Under the pieces are notes generated by a model, which was not told the DNA's origin, did no database searches, and saw only the letters and a program-made list of their open reading frames with translations. A DNA stretch of 64,000 bases from Lysobacter sp. cf310. Lineage in GTDB: Bacteria; Pseudomonadota; Gammaproteobacteria; Xanthomonadales; Xanthomonadaceae. A program made the position numbers and the translations under genes. Positions 26,950-35,597 of the stretch are shown here, piece after piece; within the stretch, counting starts at the first letter, position 1; the number at the start of each line of letters is the position of its first letter. The stretch lies in contig NZ_FOSS01000002.1 of NCBI RefSeq assembly GCF_900114355.1, positions 133,464 through 197,463 of the forward strand, written 5' to 3'.

Positions 26950-27906
26950 TCAGCGATTATCGCGCTTGCCCTGGTTGCGTCGATCCTGGGTGCCGATGCT
27001 GCCCTGGATCGCCTGCATGCGGCTCTCGGCGGCGTGCAGCTCCTCGGCCTTGGCGACGGCGCCCGGCGACTCCGTGCCCTGCTTCGGGGCCTGCCCGTGT
27101 TGCGGGTCCAACTGCTGCCAGGGCGGCGGCTGACGATCGTGTTCCTGCTTGGCCTCCAGCAACTGGCGGGTGTTGGCCAGGGCCTGCTCGGGCGTGATCG
27201 GACGGCTGCGCTCGGCCTCGGCCGCAGCGTCCTCGGCCGGCGGCACGGTGGCGCGCGGCGCGGCCGCCGGCACCGGCGCGGAGGCCGCCATTGGCTGCTC
27301 CACCGGCGCGCGCGCGGCCGGCTTGGCTGCGCCCAGCGCCGGCACGGCGACGGCCGAGGTCGCGGCGGGTGCGGTGACCGCTGGCTCGGCGCGCGGCTTG
27401 GGGACGGCCTTGGCTGCCGGCGCGGCGCGCGTGGGCTTGGATTGGACCGGCGCAGCCACCGGGCTGCGCTGTGGCGTGGGCCGGACGACGGCGGGCCGTT
27501 GCACGGCCACCGGCGGCTTGGCGACGGCAGGCTTGGCGGACGCGGACTTGGCGGCGGCTTTCTTGGCCGCGACCGGCTTGACGACTTTCTTGGCCGGCGC
27601 CGGCTTGGCCGCGGGCCGTGCCGTGGCGGCCTTGCCCGCGCTGCGCTTGACCTTCTTCGCCGCCTGCTTGGCCGCGACCTTCTTGGCCGCCGGCTTCGCG
27701 GTCTTCTTCGCGGCCTTCTTCACCGCCTTCTTCGCGGTCTGCTTGACCGCTTTCTTGACGACCTGCTGGGTCGTCTTCTTGGCCGCCTTCTTCGCGGTCT
27801 TGCGGGCCGGCGCCTTGCGCGCGGCGGTCTTGCGTACCGTTTTCTTGGCCGCCGCCTTGCGGGCGGGCGCCTTCTTGACGGTCTTGGCGGCTTTCTTGGT
27901 CGCCAT
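26950..27906 (-). CDS. Histone H1-like Lys/Ala/Pro-rich DNA-binding protein
   Basis: A 318-residue low-complexity protein. Residues 1-110 are Ala/Lys repeats (KKAAKTVKKAPARKAAAKK and similar), like bacterial H1-type proteins (AlgP, Hc1, HctB). The middle is Ala/Pro/Lys-rich, and the last 100 residues are more regular and partly acidic (ITPEQALANTRQLLEAKQEHD). Such tails bind DNA by charge and help condense the nucleoid or regulate promoters. The start has a perfect GGAGGCAAGGC ribosome-binding site. The repeat-rich DNA is prone to length variation. DNA binding is inferred from composition. Confidence 0.85.
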   Translation of the reverse strand: MATKKAAKTVKKAPARKAAAKKTVRKTAARKAPARKTAKKAAKKTTQQVVKKAVKQTAKKAVKKAAKKTAKPAAKKVAAKQAAKKVKRSAGKAATARPAAKPAPAKKVVKPVAAKKAAAKSASAKPAVAKPPVAVQRPAVVRPTPQRSPVAAPVQSKPTRAAPAAKAVPKPRAEPAVTAPAATSAVAVPALGAAKPAARAPVEQPMAASAPVPAAAPRATVPPAEDAAAEAERSRPITPEQALANTRQLLEAKQEHDRQPPPWQQLDPQHGQAPKQGTESPGAVAKAEELHAAESRMQAIQGSIGTQDRRNQGKRDNR

Positions 27907-28158
27907 GCCTTGCCTCCTGTGGCGTCTCCGAGGGGGCGGCGGCGCGGTGCCACCGCTGTATCGGTGGTAGCACGGCGGGCATTCAAGCCGGGTGAGCGGC
28001 GCCCCGCCCGGCCGCCCCAGCGCGTCAGCCCCGGCCGGCCCTGAACGGCCAGCGTTGACACCGTGCGTCACATTTTCGGGGTGATAGCCGCCACAAACGC
28101 TGGCATGGTTTCTGCGTTCTTTCCGTTACCAGAAAGGGAAAGTGAGAGGAGAAGGCGC

Positions 28159-28362
28159 ATGTCCATGAACCTACCCATGAATACCGTCAGCGATGACGCT
28201 TTGGTCACCCGCATGTACGAGCTGGTCCGCACCGGCGAAGGCGATGCCCAGGAGCTGATGCAGCTCGACGCCGCCATTTACGGCCGCCTGGCCGAAGCCT
28301 ACGGCGAGAGCATTCCGGAACTGGAAGCCCTGCCCCGCATCGAAAGCCGCTGGGCCGCCTGA
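28159..28362 (+). CDS. Small hypothetical protein (67 aa)
   Basis: A 67-residue soluble acidic protein, unrecognised. It has a strong ribosome-binding site (GAGAGGAGAAGGCGC) before the ATG at 28159, and the codon bias agrees with its neighbours. The sequence is mainly helical (ALVTRMYELVRTGEGDAQEL, YGRLAEAYGESIPELEALP). It is divergent from the histone-like gene and is followed by gene fossils. Such small conserved proteins are often stress-related in Xanthomonadaceae, but I have no motif to support this. Confidence 0.75.
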   Translation: MSMNLPMNTVSDDALVTRMYELVRTGEGDAQELMQLDAAIYGRLAEAYGESIPELEALPRIESRWAA

Positions 28363-28392
28363 CACCCTCTCAGGGGAAGGGCGCGATCGTCG

Positions 28393-28495
28393 GAGTTGGG
28401 GCTCGTTAGCGGCTGCTGGAGCACGGACCGATTCCAGGTTTCATCGGCAGCATGAACGGCACGCCGTAGATCGCGCCCGATAGATGGCCGCGCTG
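28393..28495 (-). pseudogene. Degraded duplicate of the 3' end of the rhomboid gene
   Basis: The sequence aligns by eye with 28670-28772, the 3' end of the rhomboid gene: CAGCATGAACGGCACGCCGT here against CAGCATGAACAGCACGCCGT there, continuing TAGATCGCGCCCGA(T/C)AGATGG. Similarity weakens towards both ends. It is a partial copy 280 bp away in the same orientation, with no reading frame of its own. Confidence 0.75.
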
Positions 28496-28640
28496 CACGC
28501 AGCGAGCGATCGCGCTGCGCGCGGCGCACATCGAGCGCGCGTACGACCATTACCTATCCGTCGGCGATCACCCGTTGTTGGTGGCCCGCAAGGACGGCAA
28601 CGCCTACTACCACCCGTTCCTGCCCCTTAGCGGCTTCTGA
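28470..28640 (+). pseudogene. C-terminal fragment of an unidentified gene
   Basis: A plus-strand frame without a start codon runs to the TGA at 28638-28640 and encodes RAIALRAAHIERAYDHYLSV, then GDHPLLVARKDGNAYYHPF and LPLSGF. The regular codon usage and ordered sequence suggest the tail of a real protein now joined to the rhomboid-derived fragment. The family is not recognised. Confidence 0.5.
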
Positions 28641-28664
28641 AGGCGGCATTCCGCCCGGACGCGG

Positions 28665-29267
28665 TCAACGGAATGGGGGGTTGCTCAGCTGCTGCAGGAA
28701 GTACGGGGCCACCCGCGGATCCATCAGCAGCATGAACAGCACGCCGTAGATCGCGCCCGACAGATGGGCGCTGTGGTTGATGCCGTCGCCGCCGCGCTTG
28801 TCCATCCAGAACGAATACGCCACGTAGCCGACCGCGTAGACGATCGCCGGTATCGGGATCGGAATGTAGATGAAGGTCCAGGGCTGCAGCAGGATCGAGG
28901 CGAACAGCACCGCCGACACGCCGCCCGAGGCGCCCAGGCTGCTGTAGTTGGCGTCGCGCCGATGGCGCAGATAGCTGGGCAGGATCGCCACCACGATCGC
29001 CGACAGATAGAAGAACACGAATACGGCCGGGCCAGCCAGCACGTTCATCGCGACCTCAATATTGCGGCCGAAGAAGTACAGCGTGAGCATGTTGAACAGC
29101 AGGTGCGGCCAATCGGCGTGGATGAAGCCGTGGGTGAGCAAGCGATCGTACTGGTGACGGCGCTCGATCGCGGGCGGCCACAGGATCAGCCGCTGCTGCA
29201 GTTTGGGGTTCTCGAACGCCAGCCACGACACCAGCATGGTCGCGGCGATCAGGACGAAGGTCAGCAT
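28665..29267 (-). CDS. Rhomboid-family intramembrane serine protease
   Basis: A 200-residue membrane protein with six predicted helices, the minimal rhomboid core. Rhomboids cleave single-span substrates inside the membrane. Catalytic Ser114 is in LGASGGVSA and His168 in NHSAHLSGA; the oxyanion residue N59 lies in HADWPHLLFNM. The N-terminal membrane segment is followed by ERRHQYDRLLTHGFIHADW, typical of bacterial rhomboids. The gene follows the POT transporter by 24 bases on the same strand, so cotranscription is likely. Its 3' end has been partly duplicated at 28393-28495. Confidence 0.93.
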   Translation of the reverse strand: MLTFVLIAATMLVSWLAFENPKLQQRLILWPPAIERRHQYDRLLTHGFIHADWPHLLFNMLTLYFFGRNIEVAMNVLAGPAVFVFFYLSAIVVAILPSYLRHRRDANYSSLGASGGVSAVLFASILLQPWTFIYIPIPIPAIVYAVGYVAYSFWMDKRGGDGINHSAHLSGAIYGVLFMLLMDPRVAPYFLQQLSNPPFR

Positions 29268-29291
29268 CGGGTCGGGTCTCGCGGTGTTGCG

Positions 29292-30920
29292 TCAGGCGGC
29301 TCGGTAATGGTCCTGCATCGGATAGCGCCGCGCGTACAGCCCGAACGCGGCCGCCGCAACGAAGGCGAATCCGGCGAAGAAGAACATCAGGAAGGCATTC
29401 TCGCTAAGCCCCGTGCCGGCGATGTGAGCGGTCACCGTGGCGTTGCGCACGGCCGCGTTGGTCAGCATCACCCACAGGTTGCCGAAGGTGCTGGTCAGGT
29501 ACCACAGCGCCATGATCACGCCCTTCATCGACTGCGGCGCCTGGCTGTAGGCGAACTCCAGCGCGGTCGCCGACACCAGCACCTCGCCCAGGGTCAGCAG
29601 GATGTAGGGCAGGATCTGCCAGGACAGCGACATCGGATGGCCGGCGTCCAGGTACAGCTGCAGCACCGCCGCCACGATCCAGGACAGGCCGGAAATCGCG
29701 ATGCCGAAGCCCATGCGCCGCAGCGGGGTCGGGTTGAGGCCGATCCGGCGCAACGCCGGGTACAGCACCAGGTTGTTGAACGGGATCAGCAGCATCACCA
29801 GCAGCGGATTGATCGCCTGCATCTGCGAGGCCGCGGCGCGCGCGCCGCCTTCGCCGGAGATCAGCCAGGTCGGCCACCACCACAGGTCGGTCGGCACCAC
29901 CATCTTCTGGCCCTGCAGCACCCAGGTCGAGGCCTTCTGGTCGAACAGCGACCAGAACGGCGTGACCAGGGCGAACACGATCACGATGCGCAGCACCGCG
30001 CGCACCCCATCCACCGCCACCGCCGAATGCTTGCCGCGCGCGCGGTCCAACTGCAGCGAGATGCCGTAGCCGCCGAAGCCGATCAGCAGGCCCAGCGCCA
30101 GGCACACGCTTTTGACGAAACCCATCGCCGGCACGAAGCTCAGCGAAGCCGCGGCCAGCGCCAGCGCTACGCCCAGGCCGGCGACGATCACGCCGGGGTT
30201 GCCCTGCCCCGGCGCCGACGTGGTCAGCGCGGTGCGAGCGACGTTGAAGAACGAATCCGGATCCGGGGTGTCGCGCGTCGGCGGCACCCGCACGTAGCGG
30301 TGGCGGCCCAGCCAGAAGATCAGCGTGGCCAGGAACATCAGCGCGCCGGGGATGCCGAAGGCGACGCTGGGGCCGTACTCGCGCAGGAAGATCGGCATCA
30401 GCAAGGACGCGAACAGCGAGCCGAAGTTGATCGTCCAGTAGAACGCGTCGAACACCAGCTTGGCCTTGGCCTTGTTGCTCTGGTCGAACTGGTCGCCGAC
30501 GAAGGACACCACCAGGGGTTTTATGCCGCCGGCGCCGAAGGCGATCAGGAACAGGCCGGTGTAGAACCCGGTCTGGCTGTGCTCGAACAAGGCCAGGCAG
30601 GCGTGGCCGGCGCAGTAGATCAGCGAGAACCAGATGACGGTGTTGTACTTGCCGAAATAGCGGTCGGCCAGCCAGCCGCCCAGCAGCGGGAAGAAGTAGG
30701 TGCCGATCATGAAGCTGTGGAACACCTCCTTGGCCAGGTGCTCGCGCTCGGCCAGGTCGGAGGTGGACGCCAGCAGCAGGGTCCCGACCAGGAACGAGGT
30801 CAGGATGTTGCGCATGCCGTAGAAACTGAAGCGCTCGGCCGCCTCGTTGCCGATGATGTAGGCGATCTGGCGGGGCATGCGCCCCTGCGAATCGGCGCTG
30901 GCGGTGGCGGCTTGGCTCAT
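29292..30920 (-). CDS. POT-family proton-dependent oligopeptide transporter
   Basis: A 542-residue major-facilitator protein of the peptide transporter (POT/PTR) family with twelve to fourteen helices. The N-terminal ExxER motif (GNEAAERFSFYGMRN) is the proton/peptide coupling signature, followed by GGWLADRYFGKYNTV and the PTR motif FxYWTINxGS as FDAFYWTINFGSL. It imports di- and tripeptides with protons across the inner membrane. A long cytoplasmic loop and the LTNAAVRNA insertion match the bacterial POTs of Xanthomonadaceae. It is upstream of the rhomboid gene. It would take up products of secreted Dcp and other peptidases. Confidence 0.94.
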   Translation of the reverse strand: MSQAATASADSQGRMPRQIAYIIGNEAAERFSFYGMRNILTSFLVGTLLLASTSDLAEREHLAKEVFHSFMIGTYFFPLLGGWLADRYFGKYNTVIWFSLIYCAGHACLALFEHSQTGFYTGLFLIAFGAGGIKPLVVSFVGDQFDQSNKAKAKLVFDAFYWTINFGSLFASLLMPIFLREYGPSVAFGIPGALMFLATLIFWLGRHRYVRVPPTRDTPDPDSFFNVARTALTTSAPGQGNPGVIVAGLGVALALAAASLSFVPAMGFVKSVCLALGLLIGFGGYGISLQLDRARGKHSAVAVDGVRAVLRIVIVFALVTPFWSLFDQKASTWVLQGQKMVVPTDLWWWPTWLISGEGGARAAASQMQAINPLLVMLLIPFNNLVLYPALRRIGLNPTPLRRMGFGIAISGLSWIVAAVLQLYLDAGHPMSLSWQILPYILLTLGEVLVSATALEFAYSQAPQSMKGVIMALWYLTSTFGNLWVMLTNAAVRNATVTAHIAGTGLSENAFLMFFFAGFAFVAAAAFGLYARRYPMQDHYRAA

Positions 30921-31068
30921 CTACGGGCGGTCCTGCGGTTGCGGTCCGCTAAGCCTAACCGATCGTCGCCGCCGCTCCGCCTGGGGCGGCCCGGCCGCTC
31001 GGCCGGGCAAGGCCAGCGCCGCCTGCGGCCAGATACGGCACAGCCGGGCGCCGCCGGGGCCTAGGCGT

Positions 31069-31698
31069 TCAGGCCCATTCGCTCAGGCCTTCGCGCTGGT
31101 ACAGGGTGCGGAACGAGGGGCGTGCCTTCATGCGTCGGGCCAGCTCGCCCAAGTGCGGCCAGTCGTGGCCGGGGCGCGGCATGTTGCGGGTCCAACGCAT
31201 CAGCATGGTCAGGTAGAAATCGGCGATGCCGGGACCCTCGCCCAGCAGATAGGGCCCGTGCGCGGCCAGGTGCGCGTCGATGTGCTGCCAGGCCGCCTCG
31301 ACGCGCTCGCGCACGCTCGCGCGCACCGCGTCGGGGTCGGCGCCTACGACGTCGCCCGGGTACCACCACAGCCGCAGCGGCGATTGCACCGCGTTGGCCA
31401 GATACAGCATCCACTGGTAGTAGGCGCCGCGACGCGGGTCATGCGGCGCGGGCGCGAAGCCGGACTCGGGGTGGCGATCGCCGAGCAGCAACAACAGGCC
31501 GCAGGTCTCATGCAGCGGCTGGCCGTCGACCAGCAGGGTCGGAATGCGGCCGGCCGGATTCAGGGCCAGATAGTCCGCGCGCTTGTGCGCGCCGCTGTCG
31601 ATGTCGGTCAGGCGCAATTCGTGCGGCTGATCCAGCTCGATCAGCAGCCAATGCACGACCAGGCTGGCGGCGCCGGGAGAGTAGTAGAGCGCGTACAT
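31069..31698 (-). CDS. Glutathione S-transferase
   Basis: A 209-residue cytosolic GST. The N-terminal thioredoxin-like domain begins MYALYYSPGAASLVVHWLL and contains GRIPTLLVDGQPLHETCGLL, with the cis-Pro and the Glu that bind glutathione. The C-terminal helical domain includes LLGEGPGIADFYLTMLMRW. The catalytic Cys of the beta class is replaced by the SPGAAS motif, which provides Ser. It conjugates or reduces electrophiles with glutathione; the substrate is unknown. The ATG at 31698 follows CAGGGATGTCCGC. It is divergent from the M14 carboxypeptidase. Confidence 0.92.
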   Translation of the reverse strand: MYALYYSPGAASLVVHWLLIELDQPHELRLTDIDSGAHKRADYLALNPAGRIPTLLVDGQPLHETCGLLLLLGDRHPESGFAPAPHDPRRGAYYQWMLYLANAVQSPLRLWWYPGDVVGADPDAVRASVRERVEAAWQHIDAHLAAHGPYLLGEGPGIADFYLTMLMRWTRNMPRPGHDWPHLGELARRMKARPSFRTLYQREGLSEWA

Positions 31699-31879
31699 GC
31701 GGACATCCCTGGAGACGGCCGAGCAGTCTAAGCCAGGCCTCGGTCCGTACGCAGCCGCGTGGAGCGCGCGCCTTGCGTTTCGAATGTGCTGACACCGCTT
31801 GTCAGCAGTGTGCCAACCATGCACAGCCGCGGCGCGGAGGCTCCGCTACCATGCGGGCAGACCTGGGAGAGAGACCCGC

Positions 31880-33646
31880 ATGACCCGTACCTTCTTGCTC
31901 GCCGCGCTGCTCGCCAGCGCCCTGCCCGTCGCCGCCGCCGACACCGCGCTGAGCACCGTCGCCGAACGCAGCGGTTTCACCAAGACCGGCCGCTACGACG
32001 AAGTGATCTCGCTGTGCGAGGCCTACGCGCAGCGCTATCCCGACGCGGTGCGCTGCGGCGATTTCGGCACCTCGCCCGAGGGCCGGCCGATGAAGGTCCT
32101 GATCGTCTCCCCGGCCGGCGCCTTCACCCCGCAGGCGGCCAGGGCCAAGAACCTGCCGGTGATGCTGATCCAGGGCGGCATCCACTCCGGCGAGATCGAC
32201 GGCAAGGACGCCGGCTTCCTGGCCCTGCGCGAAGCCCTGGACGGCGCCGCCGCGCCGGGCGCGCTGGCCAGGCAGGTGCTGCTGTTCGTGCCGGTGTTCA
32301 ACGTCGACGGCCACGAGCGCTTTGCGCGCTGGAACCGCCCCAACCAGCGCGGCCCCGAGGAAATGGGCTGGCGCACCACCGCCCAGAACTACAACCTCAA
32401 CCGCGACTACCTCAAGGCCGACAGCATCGAGATGCAGTCCATGCTCAAGCTGGTCGACGCCTGGGACCCGCTGGTCTACGTCGATCTGCACGTGACCGAC
32501 GGTGCCAAGTTCGAACACGACGTGTCGATCCAGGTCGAGCCGGTGAAGTCCGGCGACGCCGCGCTGCGCAAGGCCGGCACCGCGCTGCGCGACGGCGTGA
32601 TCCAGCGCCTGGCCGCGCAGGGCTCGCTGCCGCTGCCCTACTACCCCTCGTTCGTGCAGAACGACGATCCCAGTTCCGGCTTCGAAGACGGCGTCGCCCC
32701 GCCGCGCTTCTCGCACGGCTATTTCCAGCTGCGCAACCGCCTGGCGATGCTGGTCGAAACCCATTCCTGGAAGGACTACCCGACCCGCGTGCGCATCACC
32801 CGCAACACCGTGGTCGCGCTGATGGAACTGGTCGGCGCGCAGGGCGCGGCCTGGCAGCGCGAAACCGCCGCCGCCGATCAGCGCGCGAGCAAGCTCGGCG
32901 GTCAGCCGGTGGCGCTGGACTACAAGGCCGGCCCCAAGACCCGCACCGTCGCCTTCCGCGGTTACGCCTACACGCGCACGCCCTCGGAGATTTCCGGCGC
33001 GTTGATGACGCGCTACGACGAGACCACGCCGCAGGTCTGGAACATCCCGATGAAGGACGACGTCCAGCCCAGCCTCACCGTCAAGGCGCCGCACGGCGGC
33101 TACCTGGTGCCGGCCGCGCACGCCGGCTGGGTCGCGGCCAAGCTCGACCAGCACGGCATCGCTTACCGTCGCCTCGACGGCGCCCTGCCCAAGGCGCGGG
33201 TCGAAACCTTCCGCGCCGACAAGGCCGAGTTCGGCGCGCAGTCGGTGGAAGGCCACCAGCGCCTCACCGCCAGCGGCGAGTGGAAGCCGGAACTGCGCAA
33301 CGTCGGCGCCGGCGCGCTGTTCGTGCCGATCGCCCAGCCCAAGGCGCGCCTGGCGATGGCTCTGCTGGAGCCGCAGGCGCCGGACGCGCTGGCGGCCTGG
33401 GGCGAGTTCAACAACGCCTTCGAGCGCAAGGAGTACATGGAGGACTACGTGGCCGAGGAAGTCGCGCGCGAGATGCTCGCCGCCGATCCCAAGCTCAAGG
33501 CCGCGTTCGAGCAGAAGCTGAAGTCCGATCCGGCCTTCGCCAAGGACCCGCAGGCGCGCCTGGAGTTCTTCTATCGTCGCCACTCGTCCTGGGACGACAG
33601 CTACCGCCTGTATCCGGTGCTGCGCATCGCGACGGTGCCGCGCTGA
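31880..33646 (+). CDS. Exported M14-family zinc carboxypeptidase
   Basis: A 588-residue exported metallopeptidase. A signal peptide (residues 1-20, LPVAAA) precedes an M14 carboxypeptidase domain: zinc ligands H102 and E105 in GGIHSGEIDG and H204 in VDLHVTDG, with substrate-binding NLNRDY (173-178) and catalytic Glu in MLVETHSWKDYPTR. The C-terminal third (about 360-588) is an extra domain typical of this large bacterial subgroup. It removes C-terminal residues from peptides or modified side chains outside the cytoplasm. The start follows GGGAGAGAGACCCGC. The next gene begins two bases after its stop. Confidence 0.92.
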   Translation: MTRTFLLAALLASALPVAAADTALSTVAERSGFTKTGRYDEVISLCEAYAQRYPDAVRCGDFGTSPEGRPMKVLIVSPAGAFTPQAARAKNLPVMLIQGGIHSGEIDGKDAGFLALREALDGAAAPGALARQVLLFVPVFNVDGHERFARWNRPNQRGPEEMGWRTTAQNYNLNRDYLKADSIEMQSMLKLVDAWDPLVYVDLHVTDGAKFEHDVSIQVEPVKSGDAALRKAGTALRDGVIQRLAAQGSLPLPYYPSFVQNDDPSSGFEDGVAPPRFSHGYFQLRNRLAMLVETHSWKDYPTRVRITRNTVVALMELVGAQGAAWQRETAAADQRASKLGGQPVALDYKAGPKTRTVAFRGYAYTRTPSEISGALMTRYDETTPQVWNIPMKDDVQPSLTVKAPHGGYLVPAAHAGWVAAKLDQHGIAYRRLDGALPKARVETFRADKAEFGAQSVEGHQRLTASGEWKPELRNVGAGALFVPIAQPKARLAMALLEPQAPDALAAWGEFNNAFERKEYMEDYVAEEVAREMLAADPKLKAAFEQKLKSDPAFAKDPQARLEFFYRRHSSWDDSYRLYPVLRIATVPR

Positions 33647-33648
33647 GC

Positions 33649-34539
33649 ATGGCGGCGAGCGGCTGGCCGACGCTGCGGCACCTGAGCGCGCGGCTGTTGC
33701 GCGGCGTCGCCGTGCTGGCGGCACTCGCGGCCGCGCCCTCGCAGGCCGCCGAACCGCAGGCGCGTTCGGCGCCGGCCGACGGCGGGCTCTCGGTGGTCAC
33801 CCTCAACCTCTGGCACGACAAGAGCGACTGGCCGGCGCGCCAGCGCCAGATCGTGACCGAACTGCGCCGCCTGCAGCCCGACGTGATCGCGCTGCAGGAG
33901 GTGCTGCAACACCCGGCTCTGCCCAACCAGGCCCAGAGCCTGGCCGCTGCGCTGGGCTATCGCGCCTACTTCGTCTCGGTCGATGCCGCCGACGCGCCGC
34001 GCCGCTACGGCAACGCGATCCTGAGCCGACGCCCGGTGCTGGCCTTCGATTGGAAGCCCTTGCAGCCGGCCGACGACTACCGCACCGTCGCCCACGCCCG
34101 CATCGAAGTGGACGGACGCGTCGTCAACGTCTACGCCACCCACCTGCACTACAAGCCCGAAGGCGGCGCGATCCGTCAGCGCCAGATCGACGACCTGCTG
34201 GCCTATATCGACGCCACGGCCGGCGGCGCGCCCAGCCTGGTCGCCGGCGATTTCAACGCAGCCGAGCATGCGCCCGAGTTCGCCGAGTTCGGCCGCCGTT
34301 TCCGCAACGCCTACGGCGCCCTGCATCCGGGCATCGCCGACGACGCGCGCGAGCACAGCACGCTCAACCTCAATCAGTACGCGCCCCTGCGCATCGATCA
34401 CATCTGGTACCAGCCCGATGCGTTCGCGCCCAACCAGGCCGAGATTCTGTTCAACCGGCCCGACGCGGACGGCGTATGGGCCTCGGACCACTACGGCCTG
34501 CATGCCGTGCTGCGCATGACGCCGCCGACGGCTCCGTGA
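33649..34539 (+). CDS. Exported endonuclease/exonuclease/phosphatase-fold hydrolase
   Basis: A 296-residue protein with an N-terminal signal segment (to about residue 34, SQAAE) and an EEP domain. Active-site motifs are visible: N53 in TLNLWHD, E84 in IALQEV, then ATHLHYKPEG, AGDFNAAEH and a C-terminal SDHYGLHAVL. The family includes secreted DNases, sphingomyelinases and inositol phosphatases acting on phosphodiesters with Mg2+. The exact substrate is not clear. The ATG comes two bases after the stop of the M14 gene, so they are cotranscribed. It is convergent with the YdeI-family gene. Confidence 0.88.
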   Translation: MAASGWPTLRHLSARLLRGVAVLAALAAAPSQAAEPQARSAPADGGLSVVTLNLWHDKSDWPARQRQIVTELRRLQPDVIALQEVLQHPALPNQAQSLAAALGYRAYFVSVDAADAPRRYGNAILSRRPVLAFDWKPLQPADDYRTVAHARIEVDGRVVNVYATHLHYKPEGGAIRQRQIDDLLAYIDATAGGAPSLVAGDFNAAEHAPEFAEFGRRFRNAYGALHPGIADDAREHSTLNLNQYAPLRIDHIWYQPDAFAPNQAEILFNRPDADGVWASDHYGLHAVLRMTPPTAP

Positions 34540-34576
34540 CGGATACGCGTCGACGCGCGAACCGCTCGGGCGCGGC

Positions 34577-35185
34577 TCAGCGCTGCATGTACTTCCAGTT
34601 GCGGTGCTTGCCTTCGGCCAGCCATTCCACGGCCTGCTGCACGCGCTTGAGCCGGGTCGCCTCGCGCTTGGCTTCGACGATCCACTCCACGTACTCGCGT
34701 CTGTGGCTGGGTGGGAAAGCCTCGAAGGTCTTGCGCGCCTGGGCGTTCTTCTTCAGCGCCACCGCCAGGTCCTCGGGCACCGCCAGCGGCGGCTTGGGCT
34801 GCGCGCTCTTGGTCGTGGGCCGTTTCACGCCGGCGTCGAGCAGAGCCATCGCCTGCTTCACGTAGCCGCCTAGCTCGCGCTTGCCGGGCAGATCGGCGAG
34901 CCGGGTCAGGCGCCCGAACTGGCCCATGGCCTCCTCGCCCTTGCGGCCGTCCGGCCCGACGATGTTGGCGCCCTGCCAGAAACCGAAGCTGGCGTGCTGC
35001 TTGAACGCGGCCATGCCGCACAGGATCTGGCCGTGGTAGACGAAGCTGGGCATGCCCCACTTCAGGGTCTCCTCGACTTCCGGGCAGGCCTGGTGCACCA
35101 CGGCGCGCACGTGTTCGAGGAGGGGCCGCGCGAACTCGGCGGCCTGGGCGATGTAAGCGTCGATGCGCGGGTCGTGCTGGGGCAT
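34577..35185 (-). CDS. YdeI/OmdA-family protein (DUF1801 plus C-terminal OmdA domain)
   Basis: A 202-residue cytoplasmic protein. The N-terminal half is a DUF1801-like domain (VHQACPEVEETLKWGMPSFVYHGQILCGMAAFKQHASFGFW, quoted in parts: LKWGMPSFVYHG, FKQHASFGFWQG). The C-terminal half, with VPEDLAVALKKNAQARKTFEAFPPSHRREYVEWI, is the bacteriocin-protection/OmdA domain. Function is poorly known; a Bacillus homologue (YdeI) relates to outer-membrane-like stress or bacteriocin tolerance only by annotation. The ATG at 35185 follows AGGAGCCCGTC. It heads away from the small lipoprotein gene on the same strand. Confidence 0.85.
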   Translation of the reverse strand: MPQHDPRIDAYIAQAAEFARPLLEHVRAVVHQACPEVEETLKWGMPSFVYHGQILCGMAAFKQHASFGFWQGANIVGPDGRKGEEAMGQFGRLTRLADLPGKRELGGYVKQAMALLDAGVKRPTTKSAQPKPPLAVPEDLAVALKKNAQARKTFEAFPPSHRREYVEWIVEAKREATRLKRVQQAVEWLAEGKHRNWKYMQR

Positions 35186-35210
35186 GACGGGCTCCTGGCG
35201 CCGGCGCGGC

Positions 35211-35597
35211 TCACTGGCGCTTGAACACCAGGCTGAGCATGGCACCGGGATCGTCGACGATCAAACGCCCGTCGCGCAGGCAGTAACGGTGGCTGGGCGC
35301 GCTGCCCTGCACCTGCAGACGGTGGCAGTCGCCGTCGCGCTCGAGCTCGCGGTAGTTGCGCGCGACCGCGTCGGGCACCCCGACCACGCGCATCACCAGG
35401 GCGTCGTCGGTGATTTCGAGCAGGCCGCGGCCGTAGAGCTCGCGCAGGAAGGCGATCTCGCGCTCGCTGCGGCCGTGGCGGCGCGCTTCGGCGACGGTGG
35501 CGTCGATGTCCACCGCCCAGTGGCCTTGCATGGATGGATTCGCGCCGCAGGCCGACAGCATCGCGGCCGCCAGCACGGCGGTTGCCAGGATCTTCAT
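35211..35597 (-). CDS. Small lipoprotein of unknown function
   Basis: A 128-residue exported protein. The signal peptide ends LSAC17, a clear lipobox. The mature part begins with GANPSMQGHWAVDIDATV and has later beta strands (LLEITDDALVMRVVG, HRYCLRDGRLIVDD) resembling lipocalin-like small-molecule binders, though I cannot name the family. The ATG overlaps the thpR stop (ATGA on the minus strand), so it is translationally coupled to that RNA-processing gene without an obvious functional link. Confidence 0.8.
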   Translation of the reverse strand: MKILATAVLAAAMLSACGANPSMQGHWAVDIDATVAEARRHGRSEREIAFLRELYGRGLLEITDDALVMRVVGVPDAVARNYRELERDGDCHRLQVQGSAPSHRYCLRDGRLIVDDPGAMLSLVFKRQ

